35,193 bases of DNA from NCBI GenBank assembly GCA_028706105.1, contig JAQWCF010000007.1, positions 1 through 35,193 of the forward strand, written 5' to 3'. Positions 31,581 to 35,193 of the stretch are shown here, one piece after another. The stretch is from Candidatus Margulisiibacteriota bacterium (GTDB lineage Bacteria > Margulisbacteria > Riflemargulisbacteria > GWF2-35-9 > DYQY01). Position 1 is the first letter of the stretch, and each line of letters begins with the position of its first letter. Below the pieces are notes generated by a model. The model was given only the letters and a program-made list of their open reading frames with translations, was not told the DNA's origin and searched no databases. A program made the translations under genes and the position numbers.

Positions 31581-34034
31581 ATGAAAGTTCTAATAGTTGG
31601 AGGAGTCGCAGGAGGAGCCAGTACGGCTGCTAGGTTAAGAAGAAATGATGAAAACGCAGAGATTATAGTTTTCGAAAAAGGCAAGGAGGTCTCTTATGCG
31701 AATTGCGGAATACCCTACTACATTGGTGATGTCATCAAAGACAGATCACTGCTGGAACTTTTAACTCCTGAGGACTTTAAAAAAATGCTCAATGTTGATG
31801 TTAGAAACTATTCAGAAGTTATCGAAATAGACAGAAAGAATAAAACCGTAACTGTCATGGATCATCTAAATAACAAAAAGTATCAAGAAAGCTATGATAA
31901 ATTAGTTCTCTCTCCAGGTGGGAATCCGATAAAACCGCCTCTTCCAGGCATTGGCAATGAAAAAATATTTACCATTAGAAATCTTGCTGATATGGATAAA
32001 ATAAAGACATTTATTAACACTCATAACCCTAAAAAAGCAGTTGTTATTGGTGCTGGGTTTATTGGCTTAGAAATAGCTGAAAACCTCAATGAGTTAGGAA
32101 TAAAAGTATCCATTGTGGAGCTTGCCGACCAAGTAATGAACGTAATTGATTATGAAATGGCGACTGTAATTCATCAGCATTTACATGCAAAAAACATTGG
32201 TCTTTACTTAAAAGACGGTGTGAAAGAGTTTAAAGAAAATGAAGACAACAAACTAGAAGTTGTCTTAAACTCAAACAGAACAATCATGGCAGATATTGTT
32301 ATGCTTTCTATCGGGATTAAGCCTGACACAACATTAGCAAAACAAGCTGGAATTACTTTGGGAGCACTGGGAGGCATTCTAACTAATTCAAAAATGCAAA
32401 CCTCAGACAAAGATATTTATGCGTTAGGTGATGCTACAGAGATAAAAGATTGTGTTTTAGAAAAAATGAACCTTATCCCCTTAGCCAACTCAGCAAATAA
32501 ACAAGGACGCATTGTTGCAGATAACCTTTGTGGTATAGACAGAGAGTACATAAGCACAACAGGAGCTGCTATTGCAAAAATATTTGATATGGTGGTGGGA
32601 ACAGTTGGAAGTAACGAAAAGAATCTTATAAAGAATAATATAAACTATTCTAAGGTATATTTACAACCGTCCTCACATGCTGGTTATTATCCGAATGCTT
32701 TTCCGTTAATGATGAAATTAATTTATAGTAGAACTGATTTTAGAGTGCTGGGAGCACAGCTAATTGGTGCTCAAGGCATTGATAAAAGAATTGACGTCAT
32801 TGCCACTCTCTTGCAAAGCAAAGGAACTATCTATGACCTAGCTAGATTAGAACTTTCCTATGCTCCACCTTTTAACTCCGCAAAAGACCCGGTTAACATT
32901 GCGGCAATGATAGCCATTAACCAAGTAGAAGGGAAAAACGACGTTATCTTCTGGAACGAAGTTAATAAATATAAACAAGCTGGTGCTCTTTTCTTAGACG
33001 TAAGAGATGAAATGTCCTACGATTTAGACCACATCGATACTGCCATAAATATTCCACTAACAAGCCTTAGAGAAAAGTTAGAAGATCTTCCCAAAGATAA
33101 AGACATTATTGTCTATTGTAATCAAGGAAAAACAGCTTATTTTGCTCTTAATATTCTTAATCAAAATGGTTTTACTAAAGTGAAAAACCTTTCAGGAGGA
33201 ATAAAGCTCTTTAAATTCACAACCTTTAAACAGGAAAACATTGGTATCTTCGATGATGATTATATTGATAAAAAAGATGATGTTCAAAAAGTAATCGCAC
33301 CAGCAGGAAAAATCATTAAAGTTGATGCTTGTGGCATGCAATGTCCTGGTCCAATTATGAGGTTAGCTAAAAGTATTGAGTTGGCTGAAATTGGAGACAC
33401 TATCCTTATCGAGTCTACGGATCAAGGATTTCAACAAGATGTTGGTGTTTGGGCAGATAAAACAAATAACGAACTAATCTCACTAGAATCTATTGGTGGG
33501 AAAATAACTGCGCAAGTAAAAAAAGGCAAACAACCAGAAGCTAAACAACTAAAAGGCGAAATCCCGCATGACAAAACATTAGTAGTCTTCAGCGGAGATT
33601 TAGATAAAGCAATTGCAGCCTTTATTATTGCAAATGGTGGAGCTGCCATGGGAAGAAAAGTGACCATGTTTTTTACTTTTTGGGGACTTAATATCCTTAG
33701 AAAAGAAGAAAAGGTAACAGTAAAAAAAGACATCCTGGGTAAAATGTTTGGCTTTATGATGCCAAAGGGAAGCAAAAAACTAGGACTATCTAAAATGAAC
33801 ATGGCTGGCATGGGACCCATGATGATCAAAATGTTAATGAAACAAAAAAATGTTACTTCCCTAGAAGGCATGATAAAAGATGCTATGGATAATGGCGTTA
33901 AAATAATTGCGTGCCAGATGTCTATGGATTTGATGGGTTTCAAACAAGAGGAACTTCTTGAGGGAGTGGAAATTGGTGGAGTAGCAACTTATCTAGGCGC
34001 AGCAGAAAGTGCCGACAATAATTTGTTTATTTAG
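31581..34034 (+). CDS. CoA-disulfide reductase-rhodanese-TusA-DsrE sulfur-transfer polyprotein
   Basis: The 817-residue protein joins four sulfur-handling modules. Residues 1 to about 450 are a flavin-disulfide reductase of the CoADR/NoxE type: FAD motif GGVAGGASTAARLRR, redox Cys42 in SYANCGIPYY, NAD-binding VVIGAGFIGLEIAENL and DIYALGDATE. Residues about 455-555 are a rhodanese with active Cys513 (YCNQGKTAY). Residues about 578-650 are a TusA domain with CPGP at 588-591. The rest is a DsrE_2-type domain with conserved Cys778 in ACQMSMDLMG and a Met-rich loop (about 735-755). The protein probably moves persulfide sulfur from CoA or low-molecular thiols. The divergent CstR-like gene and operator indicate induction by reactive sulfur. 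Confidence 0.92.
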   Translation: MKVLIVGGVAGGASTAARLRRNDENAEIIVFEKGKEVSYANCGIPYYIGDVIKDRSLLELLTPEDFKKMLNVDVRNYSEVIEIDRKNKTVTVMDHLNNKKYQESYDKLVLSPGGNPIKPPLPGIGNEKIFTIRNLADMDKIKTFINTHNPKKAVVIGAGFIGLEIAENLNELGIKVSIVELADQVMNVIDYEMATVIHQHLHAKNIGLYLKDGVKEFKENEDNKLEVVLNSNRTIMADIVMLSIGIKPDTTLAKQAGITLGALGGILTNSKMQTSDKDIYALGDATEIKDCVLEKMNLIPLANSANKQGRIVADNLCGIDREYISTTGAAIAKIFDMVVGTVGSNEKNLIKNNINYSKVYLQPSSHAGYYPNAFPLMMKLIYSRTDFRVLGAQLIGAQGIDKRIDVIATLLQSKGTIYDLARLELSYAPPFNSAKDPVNIAAMIAINQVEGKNDVIFWNEVNKYKQAGALFLDVRDEMSYDLDHIDTAINIPLTSLREKLEDLPKDKDIIVYCNQGKTAYFALNILNQNGFTKVKNLSGGIKLFKFTTFKQENIGIFDDDYIDKKDDVQKVIAPAGKIIKVDACGMQCPGPIMRLAKSIELAEIGDTILIESTDQGFQQDVGVWADKTNNELISLESIGGKITAQVKKGKQPEAKQLKGEIPHDKTLVVFSGDLDKAIAAFIIANGGAAMGRKVTMFFTFWGLNILRKEEKVTVKKDILGKMFGFMMPKGSKKLGLSKMNMAGMGPMMIKMLMKQKNVTSLEGMIKDAMDNGVKIIACQMSMDLMGFKQEELLEGVEIGGVATYLGAAESADNNLFI

Positions 34035-34087
34035 CACCTCACCAGCTAAAGTTACTTTCATTTATTAAACAATCTAATTTGTAGCTA

Positions 34088-34110
34088 CCTCTCCTAACAG
34101 AGGGGTTTAT
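34088..34110 (+). terminator. Probable weak terminator after the polyprotein gene
   Basis: A 5-bp stem CCTCT / AGAGG (34088-34092, 34099-34103) with a 6-base loop is followed by GGTTTATTT. The stem is short and the T-run interrupted. Confidence 0.45.
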
Positions 34111-34153
34111 TTGCTGTATGTTTTATTATTTTCTAAAAGAGAAGTTTTATAGG

Positions 34154-34159
34154 TATAAT
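34154..34159 (+). promoter_or_regulatory. -10 of the YgjP-like gene
   Basis: A perfect TATAAT ends 7 bases before the ATG at 34167. No Shine-Dalgarno is present. A leaderless mRNA is predicted. Confidence 0.6.
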
Positions 34160-34166
34160 ACAAACC

Positions 34167-34712
34167 ATGTTTACAAAAGAAAAAATGTTGGACATTGATG
34201 GAATAGGCAAAGTCGTACTTAGAAAAAATAAAAAAAATAGAAGTGTTCGTATTTCCATTAAGGCTGAACATGTTCTAGTAACTTTCCCTCCCTTTGTGGG
34301 GTTTAAAGGCGCAGAAAAAGTGGTTAATAAAAACTTAGAGTGGCTAACAACTAACATTGCCAAACTAACTAAAACTAAACCAGAAATAGATAAAAAAGAA
34401 CTTAGAAGAAAAGCCAAAGAAATTCTGCCAGACAAACTAGCATTATTAGCTAAAAAGTTTGACTTTGAATACAATCGAGTATTTCTAAGAGATACCTCAA
34501 CACGATGGGGAAGTTGCTCTACTAAAAAAAACATTAACCTTTCAATTAAGCTAGCTATCTTGCCTGAGCACCTGATGGAATATGTGATTCTGCATGAACT
34601 TAACCATCTTAAATATCATGGACACCAAAAAGACTTTTGGGATAGTTTAAGCGTGCTTTGTGGCACAAATGCCAAAGCGCTTCAAAAAGAATTAAGAGCT
34701 TTTTCTCTTTAA
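34167..34712 (+). CDS. YgjP-family (DUF45/M48-like) metallopeptidase
   Basis: The 181-residue soluble protein has the metal-binding HELNH motif (His143, Glu144, His147) and a further His153 in YHGHQKDFW. The family's diagnostic STRWGSCSTKKNINLS stands at 111-126. The family is called YgjP or DUF45 and is related to M48 and SprT enzymes. Its substrate is not established. There is no signal peptide or membrane helix. It is the last gene of the window. Confidence 0.9.
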   Translation: MFTKEKMLDIDGIGKVVLRKNKKNRSVRISIKAEHVLVTFPPFVGFKGAEKVVNKNLEWLTTNIAKLTKTKPEIDKKELRRKAKEILPDKLALLAKKFDFEYNRVFLRDTSTRWGSCSTKKNINLSIKLAILPEHLMEYVILHELNHLKYHGHQKDFWDSLSVLCGTNAKALQKELRAFSL

Positions 34713-34756
34713 AATATTTTTTGTTTCGAATAATCTATCATTCCCGTTAGTTATCA

Positions 34757-34783
34757 TGTCATTCCCGCGAAGGCGGGAATCTA
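34757..34783. repeat. dRS3-like short inverted repeat
   Basis: ATTCCCGC-GAAG-GCGGGAAT (34761-34780) forms a perfect 8-bp stem. It sits in the common TGTCATTCCCGC...GGGAATCTA context that resembles Neisseria dRS3-type repeats but is found in many genomes. A half copy (TCATTCCCGTTAG) lies just upstream at 34739. Confidence 0.7.
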
Positions 34784-34789
34784 TTTCTA

Positions 34790-34809
34790 TTAAAAAGTTA
34801 ACTTTTTAA
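34790..34809. repeat. Perfect 20-base AT palindrome
   Basis: TTAAAAAGTTAACTTTTTAA is its own reverse complement, 10 bases per arm with no loop. It could be a protein-binding site or a by-product of the surrounding repeats. Confidence 0.6.
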
Positions 34810-34819
34810 TTCTTTTCAA

Positions 34820-34840
34820 TAAGGGGCTCCGCGCCCCTTA
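34820..34840. repeat. GC-rich hairpin TAAGGGGC / GCCCCTTA
   Basis: An 8-bp perfect stem has a 5-base loop TCCGC. It is one of the chain of palindromes in this stretch and is not followed by a clear T-run. Confidence 0.55.
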
Positions 34841-34955
34841 TCAATCCCCTCGTCCCCTCGTAAAACATACTCCCTAAAATTTGGGGAATTACTCATCACC
34901 CTGTGATTAAGATTATTCTATAAAATATATTTCAGAACCTCCGGGAGGATTGCGA

Positions 34956-35084
34956 CCCTCTCCCGACGTAATGAATTATAAGCTTCTAACAAAGCATATT
35001 GCCGTCACCCTCTCCAAATACTTGGAGAGGGTCAGCAGCATCTTAGTTTATAAGCAAATAAATCCGTCTTCTGCTGGGAGAGGG
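34956..35084. repeat. 129-base imperfect inverted repeat (MITE-like)
   Basis: Outer arms CCCTCTCCC (34956-34964) and GGGAGAGGG (35076-35084) frame two ~60-base halves. The halves read alike when one is reversed, sharing TTATAAGC / GCTTATAA-type words. The centre is a perfect 11-bp stem ACCCTCTCCAA / TTGGAGAGGGT (35007-35017, 35022-35032). There is no transposase. A similar CCTCTCCC word appears at 29401. Confidence 0.6.
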
Positions 35085-35132
35085 CAAGAGTTTCGAGTTC
35101 TGAAAGCAATTAATAAAAAAGAATAGCGGATT

Positions 35133-35162
35133 AATAAGACCGGCAATTAAGGCCTTATTTTA
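35133..35162 (+). terminator. Terminator-like hairpin near the window edge
   Basis: Stem AATAAG / CTTATT plus a CC/GG step, followed by TTTT (35158-35161). The stem is imperfect and no gene precedes it on the plus strand within 400 bases. Confidence 0.3.
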
Positions 35163-35193
35163 GGAAAGTTTAAGAATTCTATTTTTAGTTAAT

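Larger units (their letters stand above)
34713..35193. other. Gene-free stretch with several inverted repeats
   Basis: No reading frame with start, ribosome site and protein-like sequence is seen on either strand in these 481 bases. The segment instead holds separate palindromes and an imperfect large inverted repeat, described in their own entries. It ends at the window edge with a hairpin that could be a terminator or the edge of the next intergenic region. Confidence 0.7.

Noticed and set aside
33431-33943. 170-codon minus-strand frame with many hydrophobic residues inside the sulfur polyprotein gene
   Set aside because: The opposite strand encodes conserved TusA and DsrE domains. The hydrophobic look arises from the complementary codons of Lys/Glu/Met-rich sequence.
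34739-34783. Possible CRISPR-like repeat array from the palindromes
   Set aside because: There is only one full copy and one half copy, with no regular spacers and no cas genes.

Overview
The window comes from an AT-rich bacterial chromosome (roughly one third G+C by eye) with short intergenic gaps. It carries housekeeping and RNA-modification genes: no rRNA or tRNA gene, phage, transposase or CRISPR array was seen. Several features point to an uncultured, probably anaerobic lineage: four radical-SAM enzymes, a stand-alone SWIB-domain protein, a DUF4914-type P-loop protein and a multidomain sulfur-transfer flavoprotein. A candidate phylum such as Margulisbacteria would fit, but I cannot place it from this sequence alone.

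Region 1 (1-6215, leftward) is one transcription unit driven by a good promoter at 6187-6216. Its order is ROK-family sugar kinase, hisH, hisA, LOG-family protein, coaE, uvrB and the first 105 codons of a secreted subtilisin-like protease. Almost every junction is overlapping or abutting (two ATGA overlaps, one TAG|ATG). hisF is not present. Region 2 (6400-13700) holds a cytosolic-looking thioredoxin-fold protein with Thr-rich tails, a leftward pair (Ldh_2-type dehydrogenase and a cobalamin-type radical SAM protein with unusual CX4CX2C spacing), a U32 protein of the RNA-hydroxylation type, the SWIB gene with its own promoter, Shine-Dalgarno and terminator, and an unassigned 434-residue protein that may be an alpha-toroid glycosidase relative.

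Region 3 (13700-21100) has divergent rlmK-like and rlmL-like genes (the two halves of the fused E. coli RlmKL), a 69-residue protein followed by a B12-type radical SAM protein, a tiny Lys-rich 33-residue gene, an ABC-F translation factor and a DEAD-box helicase. Region 4 (21160-31220) has a YgiQ-type radical SAM protein, the DUF4914 protein, a hemolysin III/PAQR membrane protein, BipA, beta-carbonic anhydrase overlapping a convergent S4-domain gene, an M23 peptidase, and a fusion of a YtqA/MnmL-type radical SAM domain with an MnmC/MnmD-type methyltransferase domain. Region 5 (31230-34712) is a sulfur module: a CstR-like persulfide repressor divergent from a CoA-disulfide reductase-rhodanese-TusA-DsrE polyprotein, with a GC-rich palindromic operator between them, then a YgjP-type metallopeptidase. 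The last 480 bases hold no gene but several inverted repeats.

Two signals stand out. First, the MnmL-MnmD fusion would join two successive steps of wobble-uridine modification (cmnm5U to nm5U to mnm5U) in one chain. Second, many genes without a Shine-Dalgarno have a -10 hexamer, often extended (TGn), ending 6 or 7 bases before the ATG, which predicts leaderless mRNAs. Other genes in the window have a normal leader and Shine-Dalgarno. The leaderless pattern also corrects several start codons.
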